A stretch of 59,954 nucleotides of DNA from assembly GCA_018716015.1 (NCBI GenBank), contig DVKM01000029.1:1-59954 (forward strand), read 5' to 3'. This document shows, one piece after another, positions 39,453-48,819 of the stretch. Position 1 is the stretch's first letter. Every line of letters starts with the position of its first letter. A model generated the notes under the pieces. It was not told where the DNA came from, did not search any database, and worked only from the letters and a program-made list of their open reading frames with translations. A program made the position numbers and the translations under genes. The stretch comes from Candidatus Enterenecus stercoripullorum (lineage in GTDB: Bacteria > Bacillota > Clostridia > Oscillospirales > Oscillospiraceae).

Positions 39453-39848
39453 ATGAGTAAATTTTTGGACCAGATTTTACGGCCGGAGGTTCAGAGTGTC
39501 CAGGACGCTTTGCCCACGGCGGAGTATGAGATCAAGCGGCTCAGCCGCCTGTGTGGGGAGCGGGTATCCGTCACCCTCAAGGCCCTGCCCTATGGCAAGA
39601 CCCAGGACCTCAAGAATATAAGCGCGGACGTGGAGATCCATATCCTGCTGGCAGGCTGCCAGGAGCTGAGAGACCCGGCGCTCCAGGCTAAATTCGGCGG
39701 GGCCACCCCGGTGGAGACGGTGAAGGCCATGCTGCTGCCTGGAGAGATTGAGGATCTGTCTCGGGCAGTGGAGCGACTGACGGGATATCGCCAGAATACC
39801 ATCCGTGAAATAAAAAACGGATCAGGGAGGGCAGCGACCCGGACCTGA
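39453..39848 (+). CDS. Tail assembly chaperone, short form (XkdN-like)
   Basis: 131 aa, located between tube and tape-measure genes as in all long-tailed phages. The body matches XkdN-type chaperones (ERVSVTLKALPYGKTQDLKNI). The 0-frame tail after the slippery site (GSGRAATRT) is short. A minus-1 shift at 39812 gives a longer second product, described separately. Confidence 0.92.
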   Translation: MSKFLDQILRPEVQSVQDALPTAEYEIKRLSRLCGERVSVTLKALPYGKTQDLKNISADVEIHILLAGCQELRDPALQAKFGGATPVETVKAMLLPGEIEDLSRAVERLTGYRQNTIREIKNGSGRAATRT

Positions 39849-39973
39849 CCCTCCTATGGTGGTTGTTTCGCTACAAAAACGTGATGCCATGGGAAGTCTA
39901 TGGACAAAACCAGGGCTACCGGGACCTGGCCTGTGCCATGGCGCTCCGTGAGATAGAGCTTCGCAATAAGTAA
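39812..39973 (+). CDS. Minus-1 frameshift extension of the tail chaperone (long form)
   Basis: The heptamer A AAA AAC sits in frame at 39812-39818. After a -1 slip, the frame is open for 51 more codons to TAA at 39971 and encodes a protein-like sequence (LTLLWWLFRYKNVMPWE, LACAMALREIELRNK). It ends 13 bp before the tape-measure ATG. The long form would be about 173 aa. Equivalent G/GT frameshifts are conserved in long-tailed phages. The extension is absent from the ORF track, as it has no start codon of its own in frame. Confidence 0.88.
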   Translation, partial: KKRIREGSDPDLTLLWWLFRYKNVMPWEVYGQNQGYRDLACAMALREIELRNK

Positions 39974-39986
39974 GGGGGGTGGGATC

Positions 39987-42077
39987 ATGCCGAAAAACGG
40001 AGTCAGCTTATATTTTACCATCCGGGACGGCGGGTCCCAGGTGCTCAGCGCCATTGGGGATAAAACCAAGGCGCTGGACAAAGAGACTCAGAGCCTGGCT
40101 CAGGCTCAACAGGCCCTTCAAAAGGCCAATGAAAGCCTGACACGCCGCCAGACAGAGCTGAAAACCGCCCTGGAAAAGAGTCAGGTAGCGGTGAAGGACG
40201 CCAGATCGGAATTTCGGAAGCTGCATGACGAGGCCAGCGGGAACAAACTCCAGGATGCCATTGAGGAGCAGGAGGAGCTCAAGCGCTCCCTCCGGGATGT
40301 GGAAGATCAGCTGAAGAGCAATTCCAAAACCTTTAATGAGTACCGGGAGACCCTGCGCAAAGGCAGTGCGGGGAGCGGCTCCGGCGGAAGCGGCTCGTCG
40401 GTGCTGTCCACCCTGGGGCAGGCGGGCGCCTTTGCGTTTCTGGGTGACGCGGCGGCTCAGTGGGGCACCACCCTGGCGGACTCGGCCTTTGGCAACGGAG
40501 CCGGATCAGTGCTCAGCTCCGCCCTGTCCGGGGCAGGCAGTGGGGCGGCGATTGGCTCAATGATAGGGGGGCCGGTTGGCACTGCCATCGGTGCAGCCTT
40601 GGGCCTAGTGGTGGGTGGTTTATCCGGCGGCTCCCAGATCTATGAGGAGCAGGACGACGCATTCAAAAGCTACGTCCAGGAGGGCGCGGAAAGCGCCCTG
40701 TCTGATCAGCAGGAGCGGACGGAGACTGGCTCCACCATTGCTGGAAGCCGGGAGCAGACCCAGATGGCCTTTGCCCAGCGGCTGGGCAGCGACGAGGCGG
40801 CGGCGGAGTACCTGGCCCAGGTGCGGACCATGGCGGCCCGTACCAACTACGGCTACGACGAGATCACCGGCTACTCTAAACTGCTGCTCAACAGCTACGA
40901 TCCGGAGGAGGTCTTTGGGGTACTTCAGTCCCTCAGCGACGCTACAGCGGCATTGGACCTGTCCAGCAGCGACATTGAAGTGATGATCTCCGGCCTGAGC
41001 CGGATGCGCACCACGGGGAAAGCCACGCAGGAGTATCTGAACTTCTTTTCGGAGCGGGGCGTGGACGTATATGACGCTCTTGGACAAGCCATTGGGGTGG
41101 ACAAGAGCCAGGTTTCCGATATGGTGACCGACGGCGAAATTGGCGGCGTGGAGGCAGCCCAAGCGATCCTGGACTACATTGACCAGGAGTTCGGCGGGCT
41201 GAGCGAAAAGCTGATGGGCACCTATGATGCTATGGTGGATAACTTGTCTGATGCTGAGGCCAATTTGCAGGCTCGGGCCGGGGAAGGATACAACGAGACC
41301 CGAAAGCAGGGAATCCAGGCCCAGCAGGAGTGGATGGAGGATAAGGAGGGCGAACTGGGCGACGCCTACTCTATGATCGGGCAGTGGCAGGCCAGCCTGG
41401 AAAACTTGGCAGAGGAGTATGAACGGGCCGCTTTGGACGCTGTGATGAGCGGCACGGCGTCTGACCTCTATGAAGGTAGCGATCAGCAGGCCCGGCTGGA
41501 AGAGCTGGCCCAGGAGTACCAGAGCGCCCTGGCGGACTATGAGGCCGGCAATGAGGAGGCAGGAGCCAGAATGGGGCAACTGCTGGCAGAAGCCCAGATC
41601 ATCGCGCAGAACGAGTACAACGCCAGCGAAGGTGCACAGCTGGCGCTCCAGTCCCAGCTGGATTTGGCTGAAACCATCCGAGAGGACACGGCCAGCAATG
41701 AGGCGTACTGGAACGCTGGATATCGAAAGGGGCAGGAGTTCAGTAAGGGCATGGCTGCGGCCTGGTGGCGCGGCGGCAGCTCTGATGTAGAACCTGGCGC
41801 CATGATTCTGAACGCGGCGGGCGAGGTTGTCCCCGCGGGCGGGTATGCCATGGGGCTGGATAGAGTCCCCTACGATAATTTTCCCGCTCTGCTCCACGAG
41901 GGGGAGCGGGTGCTGACGGCCAACGAGGCCAGAGCCATGGACCAGGCCAACGGTGTACAAGTGAGCATAGGGTCGGTGTCCATCGGCGGAAGTCTGGGTG
42001 GTGTATCCATCCTGGATATTGCCATGGAGATTGCCAAAGAGCTGGAGCGGGCGGCTGTGGTAGCAGTCCCCAGATGA
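39987..42077 (+). CDS. Tail tape-measure protein
   Basis: 696 aa. The N-terminal 120 residues are coiled coil, followed by a Gly/Ser/Ala-rich hydrophobic region (AAIGSMIGGPVGTAIGAALG), a long helical centre and the C-terminal motif GLDRVPYDNFPALLHEGERVLT common in Firmicutes tape-measure proteins. Length sets tail length; this is short next to XkdO of PBSX, so a short tail is expected. Confidence 0.9.
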   Translation: MPKNGVSLYFTIRDGGSQVLSAIGDKTKALDKETQSLAQAQQALQKANESLTRRQTELKTALEKSQVAVKDARSEFRKLHDEASGNKLQDAIEEQEELKRSLRDVEDQLKSNSKTFNEYRETLRKGSAGSGSGGSGSSVLSTLGQAGAFAFLGDAAAQWGTTLADSAFGNGAGSVLSSALSGAGSGAAIGSMIGGPVGTAIGAALGLVVGGLSGGSQIYEEQDDAFKSYVQEGAESALSDQQERTETGSTIAGSREQTQMAFAQRLGSDEAAAEYLAQVRTMAARTNYGYDEITGYSKLLLNSYDPEEVFGVLQSLSDATAALDLSSSDIEVMISGLSRMRTTGKATQEYLNFFSERGVDVYDALGQAIGVDKSQVSDMVTDGEIGGVEAAQAILDYIDQEFGGLSEKLMGTYDAMVDNLSDAEANLQARAGEGYNETRKQGIQAQQEWMEDKEGELGDAYSMIGQWQASLENLAEEYERAALDAVMSGTASDLYEGSDQQARLEELAQEYQSALADYEAGNEEAGARMGQLLAEAQIIAQNEYNASEGAQLALQSQLDLAETIREDTASNEAYWNAGYRKGQEFSKGMAAAWWRGGSSDVEPGAMILNAAGEVVPAGGYAMGLDRVPYDNFPALLHEGERVLTANEARAMDQANGVQVSIGSVSIGGSLGGVSILDIAMEIAKELERAAVVAVPR

Positions 42078-42087
42078 GGAGGTTCAG

Positions 42088-42855
42088 ATGCAGCGGTATG
42101 TCATCCTGAAGAACACCGAGACGGGCCAGGAGCTGACGCTGCCAGTGACTCCATCGTCCTACCCCATGGCGGCAGGCCGGGCGGTGGAGACCCTGGACAT
42201 GGCCGAGACCGGGCAGATTACCCTTCCGGGCCTAAAGAGCCTGTTTGACAAGACGATTGAGGGGATGTTCCCGGCCAAACTTTACCCGTTTTGCGCGCCT
42301 GGAGCGGTGGCGGATCCCAGATACTACATCGAGCTATTGACCCAGTGGAGCGCAGACGCGCAAGTCTGCCGGTACATCGTCTCGGGAACAGGGATCAACG
42401 TCCCGGTGCTGCTGGGTCCGCTCTCTTATGGAGAGGCAGACGGCAGCAACGACGTGCAATACACCCTGCCCATCCGGGAATACCGATATCTGGAAGAGGT
42501 TGTGGTGGAGGAGACTGGAAACAGTTCCCGGCCGGTGGAGCCTGCCGGAGAACCGGAGACGGCGGACCGTTATACCGTGGTCAAGGGGGATTGCCTTTGG
42601 ACCATCTGCCGGCGCATTTACGGGGACGGATCTCTGGCTTACAAGTTGGCCACGGCCAACAACATCAGAAACCCGAACCTGATCTATCCGGGGCAGGTAC
42701 TGGAATTGCCGGATAAAGCGACCTTGTCTGGCTTGGCGGCAACGGCTGCACCTCAGACGACCACAGCACAGCAGACTACACAGGAAGTACGGGAAACGGT
42801 CAGGAAAACCTTAGGCCTGAAGAGTGAGAAACCGCTGTTTACAACATTGAGGTGA
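42088..42855 (+). CDS. LysM-containing tail protein (XkdP-like)
   Basis: 255 aa. A beta-rich N-terminal region is followed by a LysM domain (DRYTVVKGDCLWTICRRIYG, then NPNLIYPGQVLELP), as in PBSX XkdP. Links tube/tape to the baseplate hub. RBS GAGGAGG. The C-terminal 45 residues are Thr/Gln-rich. Confidence 0.92.
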   Translation: MQRYVILKNTETGQELTLPVTPSSYPMAAGRAVETLDMAETGQITLPGLKSLFDKTIEGMFPAKLYPFCAPGAVADPRYYIELLTQWSADAQVCRYIVSGTGINVPVLLGPLSYGEADGSNDVQYTLPIREYRYLEEVVVEETGNSSRPVEPAGEPETADRYTVVKGDCLWTICRRIYGDGSLAYKLATANNIRNPNLIYPGQVLELPDKATLSGLAATAAPQTTTAQQTTQEVRETVRKTLGLKSEKPLFTTLR

Positions 42856-42859
42856 GACT

Positions 42860-43858
42860 GTGCAGCCCTATGTAAAAATCCGGACAACGGACCCGGACGG
42901 TACCACGGCCAACATCACAGAGCTGTGCCGGTCCATCACCTGGAGCGGGGACTGGCGCAATGCCGCCAGGACCTTGGCCTTCTCCCCGGTGGTCAGCGCT
43001 GTGGATAAGAATCTGCCTCGGGCCCCCACAGAGCTGGGCGGCTCGGCTCAGTTCTGGGGGGAAACTGGGCTGCTGATGGACGCCTATTCCCTGGAGCGGA
43101 CCCGGGACAGCCTGGGCAATACCATCGATGTGGTGGCCTATGACCGGGGACTGTACCTGACCCGGAACAGCAAGTTTTTCCGAGTGACTCAGCAGACCCC
43201 GGAGACAGTGACTGCTGCTTTATGCGGAGAATATGGCATCCAAGTGGGACAGCTGGCCGCTACTGGGGTCCCAATCACCCGAAACTTCCTGGGGGTGAAC
43301 CTCTACAAGATCATTATGACGCTGTATACTCTGGCTGCGGACCAGACGGGCAAAAAGTACCGCATCCGCTTTAAGGGGGCCAAGCTGGAAGTGGTGGAGA
43401 TGGGCCTGTCTGAGGAGTCCATCCGGCTAATGCCAGGGAGCAACCTACTGGTGTGCACCACCACAGAGTCGGCATCTAAAATGACTAACTCGGTGGCCAT
43501 CTACGATGACAACTTCAAGCAGATCCAGGTTCAGGAGGATAGTGAGGCGGTGGCTCTCTATGGTCTAATGCAGACGGCCATCAAATCCACTTCATACGAG
43601 GACCCAGTAGCCCATGCCAAGCAAATTTTGGCAGAGAATGGTCTCCAGACAGATATCACGGTGCAGGCCCTGGGGAATCTGAAACTGATCACTGGGAATA
43701 CGGTGGCGCTCCAGGAGCCAGTGACGGGTATCTACGGGAAGTTTTGGATTATCAGCGATACCCACACTTGGCAGCGAGGGCTTTACCAGACTAAGCTGAC
43801 ATTGTCCCTGGAAGCCTTGATGGACGCGCAGGAGGCCGGAAGTCTGCCAAAGGAATAG
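42860..43858 (+). CDS. Baseplate hub protein (XkdQ-like)
   Basis: 332 aa, GTG start. YVKIRTTDPDGTTANITELCRSITWSGDW at the start and the later VALYGLMQTAIKS match the XkdQ/YqbQ late-control family, the structural homologue of the T4 gp27 hub. Follows XkdP as in PBSX. Confidence 0.88.
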   Translation: MQPYVKIRTTDPDGTTANITELCRSITWSGDWRNAARTLAFSPVVSAVDKNLPRAPTELGGSAQFWGETGLLMDAYSLERTRDSLGNTIDVVAYDRGLYLTRNSKFFRVTQQTPETVTAALCGEYGIQVGQLAATGVPITRNFLGVNLYKIIMTLYTLAADQTGKKYRIRFKGAKLEVVEMGLSEESIRLMPGSNLLVCTTTESASKMTNSVAIYDDNFKQIQVQEDSEAVALYGLMQTAIKSTSYEDPVAHAKQILAENGLQTDITVQALGNLKLITGNTVALQEPVTGIYGKFWIISDTHTWQRGLYQTKLTLSLEALMDAQEAGSLPKE

Positions 43859-43866
43859 GAGGGAGC

Positions 43867-44373
43867 ATGATGGAAGGCAACCCATACGCACGGATCATAC
43901 AGTTGATGCGCAGCGAGAGCAGTGAACAAACCGGGACCGGCGAGAGCCAGAGCGCAGGGCTTGGAGCAAGCCCTTGCAAAATGCGGCTTGGGGTTGTGCG
44001 GCAAAAAGTGCCGCTGACAATTACTGTTGCTGGGGTTGAGCAGCCTACGCAGGCGCTGAAGATCAATGAGCGGCTGACCAGGGACGCTGAGTGGAAGGTG
44101 CAGGTCACCAGCCCGGACAGCGATTACAATGAACTTTCCGGATCGCTGGCGGGGCCGGTAACCTGCCCGGGAGGCCATGGTTCACCGGTACTGGGTCAGG
44201 TGACTGGTGGACAGATCCAAAGTAAGGACACCATAATCGGTAAGGATACACCATCCGGGATGGCCACGGTGAAGCAGCTGGAGGTTGATCTTGATGTGGG
44301 GGACCAGGTGCTACTGCTCACCGAGGACGACCAGATTTTTTACATCCTGATGAAGGTGGTAGACGCCGTATGA
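43867..44373 (+). CDS. DUF2577 baseplate protein (XkdR-like)
   Basis: 168 aa. MEGNPYARIIQLMR start, an OB-like beta domain, and the C-terminal DQVLLLTEDDQIFYILMKVV match DUF2577. Position is that of xkdR. The protein carries a Ser/Gly-rich linker around residues 18-40. Overlaps the next gene by 4 bp. Confidence 0.88.
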   Translation: MMEGNPYARIIQLMRSESSEQTGTGESQSAGLGASPCKMRLGVVRQKVPLTITVAGVEQPTQALKINERLTRDAEWKVQVTSPDSDYNELSGSLAGPVTCPGGHGSPVLGQVTGGQIQSKDTIIGKDTPSGMATVKQLEVDLDVGDQVLLLTEDDQIFYILMKVVDAV

Positions 44374-44798
44374 GTATTTTCCCCATGATTCAACCGCCAG
44401 AGGTAAACCAGCTCTCAGCGTCGGCCCTCCCCCTGTGCCAGGAAGTGGCCTGGGACTACCAGCGCAACGTGCCCATCTGGCGACGGGGCGAGCCGGTGAT
44501 CGTCACAGGCAAAGAGGCTGTGAAGGTGTGGATCTGGAAAGCGCTACACACTGCCCGGTACCGCTATGAGATCTATTCCTGGACCTACGGCAACGAATTT
44601 GAGAGCCTGGTTGGGCAGGCCTATACTCCAGGTCTTAAGGAGGCGGAAGCCCCCCGGTATTTGCGGGAGGCGCTGATCATCAATCCCTACATTACCGCTG
44701 TGACTGGGATTACCGTGGACTTTTCCGGTAGCCGGCTGGATGTGAGTGGCCGGGCAGAAACCATTTATGGAGAGGTGGAGTTCCATGCCGATCTTTGA
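44370..44798 (+). CDS. DUF2634 baseplate protein (XkdS-like)
   Basis: 142 aa. WKALHTARYRYEIYSWTYGNEFE is typical of the DUF2634 (gp25-like wedge) family. Overlaps both neighbours. Confidence 0.9.
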   Translation: MSIFPMIQPPEVNQLSASALPLCQEVAWDYQRNVPIWRRGEPVIVTGKEAVKVWIWKALHTARYRYEIYSWTYGNEFESLVGQAYTPGLKEAEAPRYLREALIINPYITAVTGITVDFSGSRLDVSGRAETIYGEVEFHADL

Positions 44799-45861
44799 AA
44801 ACGAAACCCCGGAGACCATCAAGACCAGGATTTTGGAGCGGATGAGTACGGAGCTGCAAACCAGAGAGGGCAGCTACACGAACGACATGGTGTCCCCAAT
44901 GTCTTTTGAGATCTGGCGCTGGTGTATGACTATGGATGAGCTGATCACAGCCTTCTACGTGGACGAGAACAGCGGGAAGTATCTTGATGACCACGCCACC
45001 CTGTTGGGACTCGCCCGGAAGGTGGGGACCCGGGCATACGCCACTATCCACTTCACCGGTCGGGATGGGACCATTGTGCCGGCTGGCACAGTGTTTCTTG
45101 CACCTACCGGATTGGAATACAGCCTTGTGTACGATGTGACACTGGCCGACGGGGAGGGGGAGGGATACCTTCAGGCAGGAGCCGTGGGTGATGCCTACAA
45201 TGCAGAGGCTGGAGAGATCACCCAGATCCTGCGCAACATCTCTGGGCTGACGAGCTGGAACAATGAAGCGGCCCAGGGTGGTACAGACCCGGAGAGCGAC
45301 GCTGACCTGTTTGCCCGTATTGACCGGAGGCGGAAGGACCCGGGCACCAGCGGAAACGAGGCCCATTACCGGGAGTGGGCCCTGGAGTGCGATGGGGTGG
45401 GTGCCTGCAAGGTAACAAAGCTGTGGAACGGGCCGGGAACGGTGCGGGTGTTGTTGGCCGGATATGACCGACAACCGGTGGATGAGGATGTGGTGCAGGC
45501 CTGCTATGACTACATCGAGGAATATCGCAGACCAATTGGGGCGGATGTTACAGTGGTTTCTGCTACGGGAACGGCGATTAATATCGCGGCCAAACTTGTC
45601 CTAAAAAATGGCGCGGCTCTTCCTGATGTGAAGACTATGTTCGCTGTCAAACTAGACACCTATCTTCAGGAGCTGGCCAGTGAGTATTTTCAGGCATCTG
45701 CAACTTATCCTTACACCTTGTATTATAACAGGATCGCCGCGCTGTTGATGGCGGTGGAGGGGGTGCAAGATTACTCTACACTGCTGGTCAACGGCGGGAC
45801 ATCAAATATTACCATCGGAGAGACGGCAGTGCCAGTGATGGGGACGGTGACATTGGAATGA
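44785..45861 (+). CDS. Baseplate J-like wedge protein (XkdT-like)
   Basis: 358 aa. The ATG at 44785 overlaps the previous gene by 14 bp; the track start at 44746 lacks an RBS. FENETPETIKTRILERM and TDPESDADLFARI match Baseplate_J, the gp47/gpJ family that forms the baseplate wedge. Confidence 0.94.
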   Translation: MPIFENETPETIKTRILERMSTELQTREGSYTNDMVSPMSFEIWRWCMTMDELITAFYVDENSGKYLDDHATLLGLARKVGTRAYATIHFTGRDGTIVPAGTVFLAPTGLEYSLVYDVTLADGEGEGYLQAGAVGDAYNAEAGEITQILRNISGLTSWNNEAAQGGTDPESDADLFARIDRRRKDPGTSGNEAHYREWALECDGVGACKVTKLWNGPGTVRVLLAGYDRQPVDEDVVQACYDYIEEYRRPIGADVTVVSATGTAINIAAKLVLKNGAALPDVKTMFAVKLDTYLQELASEYFQASATYPYTLYYNRIAALLMAVEGVQDYSTLLVNGGTSNITIGETAVPVMGTVTLE

Positions 45862-46394
45862 AAAACCTGATGAACTATCTACCGGACTGGAACAAGGACA
45901 GCCCGGAGACTGTGACCATCCAGGAGGCTATCCAGCCGGAGATAACGAAGCTCTGGGAGGCCCGTGATGACTTGCTCTTGCAGCTCAACCCGTGGACGGC
46001 TACCTGGGGGCTGGACTATTGGGAGAACGGACTGGGGCTCCAAAGCCTGCCCCAGGAGAATCTTGCTCAACGCCGGGCAAATGTGGCGGCAAAGCTCAGA
46101 GCCCGGGAGACCACCACCCCGGCCCTGGTCCGGGAAGTCTCTGAAACCATCCTGGGCGTGCCGGTGACGGTGAAGGAGATCTTTAGTGGGTATCGAGTGG
46201 AGATCTGTTTCGACGCACAGGGAGAGCTGCCGGAAGGGATGGAGGCTCTGCGCACCCAGCTCGATCAGATCATGCCGGCCCACTTGGCATGGGACTTTTT
46301 GATTACCATGACGCCGTCCCTGTATGTGGGGGGGCATTTTACCAGCTGGTGCAGCACGGCCCTGCCTGTGCTGGAGGATGAGGAGGAGACCTGA
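45858..46394 (+). CDS. DUF2313 baseplate protein (XkdU/YmfQ-like)
   Basis: 178 aa. It connects the wedge to tail fibres. The pattern NYLPDWNKDSPETVTIQ..E, RRANVAAKLRARETTTPALV and VKEIFSGYRVEI matches the family. Overlaps both neighbours (ATGA type). Confidence 0.9.
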   Translation: MKNLMNYLPDWNKDSPETVTIQEAIQPEITKLWEARDDLLLQLNPWTATWGLDYWENGLGLQSLPQENLAQRRANVAAKLRARETTTPALVREVSETILGVPVTVKEIFSGYRVEICFDAQGELPEGMEALRTQLDQIMPAHLAWDFLITMTPSLYVGGHFTSWCSTALPVLEDEEET

Positions 46395-47419
46395 TGTACG
46401 GAATTGTCTTTACAACGGTGGGGGAGGCACTGCTGGCCAGCCTGGGTACTGGGGAGAGTTTGATCATTACCCGTTGTATGGTGGGTAGTGGGTCTATCGG
46501 TTCGAGGGAGGCGGCCAAGGCCCTGACCGACCTGGTCCAACCGGTGGCAGCGGCCACCAGCACCAAGCCCATCCAAAAGGATAACAATGTTTCACTGATC
46601 GTAGAGTATCGGAACGATCTGAACGGCGGGCTGGAAACTGGGTTTGACATTACCGAATTTGGCATATGGGCGCAGACAGGCAGCCAGGCGGAGGTAATGC
46701 TGCTTCGGGGGGAATTGTCCGACCATCCCCATCCCATTGAGGCCTATACGCCGGGTTCCGGTGTGGAGACGCAGCGCTTTCCGGTATCGGTGGGGGTACG
46801 TGATGACTGTCCGGTGACGCTGGCATATCCCGCACAGGCATTTATGACGGCGGATGATGTGACCAACCACTGCATTTCCGTTGTCCTTCCCCTGTTCTTA
46901 GCGCAGGCGGAAACGATCCTGGCCCATATCAAGACCTTGGGGGAGGTGCTTATCCCGGCCGAGGGATGGGGGCAGGCCACCCAGGAGGACGGGGAATTCC
47001 CGTATTATTTGGAGATGCCCTGCAGCGAAGTGCTGGTCACCCACAACGCCGAAGTGATGGTGGATGACAATAGCCTACGCACGGCCTGGGATTGCGGCTT
47101 GTCACCCACTATGGAGACGCTGGACGGGTATCTGCGCTTCCGGGCGCGGCGGATCCCCGCAGAGCCTATCCTGTGTCATATAACCCTGTTCCGAGAGGGC
47201 GGCACCGGAGGGACGGGAGGGGCCACCGGGAGCGGCGGCTATCAGCTGCCCATTGCATCCGAAACCACCCTGGGCGGTGTGATGATCGGGGACAACATCG
47301 ACATTGATGAGGATGGGCGTATCACCCCAACCGGGGCCACGCTGTCCGAGGAACAGACGGCAACGTCCCAGGACATACAGGGCATTATCTCTGATGTGTT
47401 CGGGCCTGACACCGAATAA
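46394..47419 (+). CDS. Tail fibre protein with DUF3751-type N-terminus
   Basis: 341 aa. The N-terminal 150 residues (from MYGIVFTTVGEALLAS) are like phage tail-collar/fibre proteins that anchor to the baseplate. Residues 190-265 share a domain with the protein at 48197 (METLDGYLRFRARR versus VETLDGYLRFRAIF). A Gly-rich linker precedes a C-terminal beta segment (LGGVMIGDNIDIDEDGRI). Confidence 0.82.
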   Translation: MYGIVFTTVGEALLASLGTGESLIITRCMVGSGSIGSREAAKALTDLVQPVAAATSTKPIQKDNNVSLIVEYRNDLNGGLETGFDITEFGIWAQTGSQAEVMLLRGELSDHPHPIEAYTPGSGVETQRFPVSVGVRDDCPVTLAYPAQAFMTADDVTNHCISVVLPLFLAQAETILAHIKTLGEVLIPAEGWGQATQEDGEFPYYLEMPCSEVLVTHNAEVMVDDNSLRTAWDCGLSPTMETLDGYLRFRARRIPAEPILCHITLFREGGTGGTGGATGSGGYQLPIASETTLGGVMIGDNIDIDEDGRITPTGATLSEEQTATSQDIQGIISDVFGPDTE

Positions 47420-47446
47420 AACAACAAATTTCAGGGGGTAAAAATC

Positions 47447-48175
47447 ATGGCAACAACCAAGTATATTTCCACTCAAAACTTACAAGAGGCCCTGGATCTG
47501 GTGAAAGCAAAGGTTGTCCTGAAAGAGACCGGGAAGGGCCTGTCCACCAACGACCTGACCAATGAGCTGAAACAGAAGTGTGACCAGGCCGCCACAAAGG
47601 TGGAGCAGTTGGAGGCGACCGGAGGCCAGGCCAACGTGATCGAGAAGATCAAGGTCAATGGCACTGAGCAGCAAGTGGGCGCGGAGAAGGACGTGAACAT
47701 CACTGTCCCGACCAAGGTATCCGACCTGACCAACGATTCCAAGTTCCAGACCGAAGAGCAGGTCAACGCCAAGATCAGCGCCGTGTATAAGCCCGGTGGC
47801 TCCCTGGCCTTTGCATCCCTGCCCGAGCCGTCCGCCACGGTGTTGGGCATGGTGTACAACGTGACGGACGGATTCACCACCACGGACAACTTCTTGGAGG
47901 GCGCAGGCAAGGCCCACCCTGCGGGGGAAAACGTCGCGGTGGTTGACGTTGGAGAGGGCAACTATAAGTTTGATGTGCTTTCCGGCTTTGTCGACCTGTC
48001 CGGATATACCAACACGGAGGGCATGACCCAGGCCATCGGCACGGCCAAGCAGGAAGCCATTTCTGCCGCCGCCAGCGCCACGGACACTAAGCTGGCCACG
48101 TATGTCAAGGCTGCTGATCTGGTGGCTGCCACCACCGAGGAAATCCAGGCCATGTTCACCAGCTGGACGGCCTGA
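47447..48175 (+). CDS. Tail-fibre-associated protein, 242 aa
   Basis: Specific family not recognised. Helical N-terminus, then TKVSDLTNDSKFQTEEQV, a pattern common in phage fibre shafts, and a beta-rich segment around residues 115-190. C-terminal Ala-rich helix. RBS AGGGGGT. Follows the fibre gene, so it probably belongs to the fibre complex. Confidence 0.7.
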   Translation: MATTKYISTQNLQEALDLVKAKVVLKETGKGLSTNDLTNELKQKCDQAATKVEQLEATGGQANVIEKIKVNGTEQQVGAEKDVNITVPTKVSDLTNDSKFQTEEQVNAKISAVYKPGGSLAFASLPEPSATVLGMVYNVTDGFTTTDNFLEGAGKAHPAGENVAVVDVGEGNYKFDVLSGFVDLSGYTNTEGMTQAIGTAKQEAISAAASATDTKLATYVKAADLVAATTEEIQAMFTSWTA

Positions 48176-48196
48176 ATCTAACGAGGGGGTGGCCCA

Positions 48197-48613
48197 ATGC
48201 CAGACATTGACTACATCAACAAACAAGGGCTTCAAGCCGCCCTTGACAAGCTACTCACTCTCTGTCTGACCAAGTCAGAGGGTGCGGCTATCACCGGTGC
48301 GCTGGAAGTGCTGGCCGCTGCCGTGATGTTCCCGGCTGTCAACCTGTCAATCCCGGCCACCGGCTGGCAGTCCGGGACGGTGGGGAGATACACCGTATAC
48401 CGTGACATCACGGCAGAGGTAACGGCGGCGGACAGCGTGGACGTGGCCCTCTCTGCGGACGGGCTTGACACGGCTGTGTCCTGCGGAATGTGCCCGACGG
48501 TGGAAACATTGGACGGGTATTTGCGTTTCCGGGCAATCTTTGCGCCGGTAACAACGATAACAGGAGAGTACCGCATAATTCGCGGTGCGGCTCAGAATGA
48601 GGAGGAAACCTGA
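48197..48613 (+). CDS. Small tail protein sharing a domain with the fibre gene
   Basis: 138 aa. A short N-terminal helix is followed by a 75-residue domain (PATGWQSGTVGRYTVY to ETLDGYLRFRA) that repeats part of the 46394 protein. The domain may be a small carbohydrate-binding or capping fold. RBS GAGGGGGTG. Overlaps the next gene by one base. Confidence 0.72.
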   Translation: MPDIDYINKQGLQAALDKLLTLCLTKSEGAAITGALEVLAAAVMFPAVNLSIPATGWQSGTVGRYTVYRDITAEVTAADSVDVALSADGLDTAVSCGMCPTVETLDGYLRFRAIFAPVTTITGEYRIIRGAAQNEEET

Positions 48614-48819
48614 TGGGCTATGGATCTGTCAATATCGGCTATGTGCCGGAAATAAACGTGCCCAACGGCCTGGTGCAGTTGGACAATAACGGCCTGATTC
48701 CGGAGCAATTCCTGCCCGGTTCCGGCTTTGTGGAGATGGAGAGCAGCATCCCCGTTGCAATTCGCAAACAAAAGACCCTGTACGGCCTGATCCTGGCTGA
48801 TTTCGGAGGTGGTAACTGA
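48613..48819 (+). CDS. Small protein of the fibre cassette, 68 aa
   Basis: Contains VQLDNNGLIPEQFLPG, a motif common in phage fibre shafts (L-D-x-x-G-x-I-P). Possibly a short fibre linker. Overlaps both neighbours by one base (TGATG). Confidence 0.65.
   Translation: MGYGSVNIGYVPEINVPNGLVQLDNNGLIPEQFLPGSGFVEMESSIPVAIRKQKTLYGLILADFGGGN

Noticed and set aside
40620-41960. 446-aa antisense ORF
   Set aside because: Shadow of the tape-measure gene in a high-GC stretch.
42351-42369. Palindrome GCAGAC-GCGCAA-GTCTGC
   Set aside because: Resembles the dispersed repeat in its GCAGACGC core but lacks the AAATCC/GGATTT arms; single copy inside the LysM protein gene.
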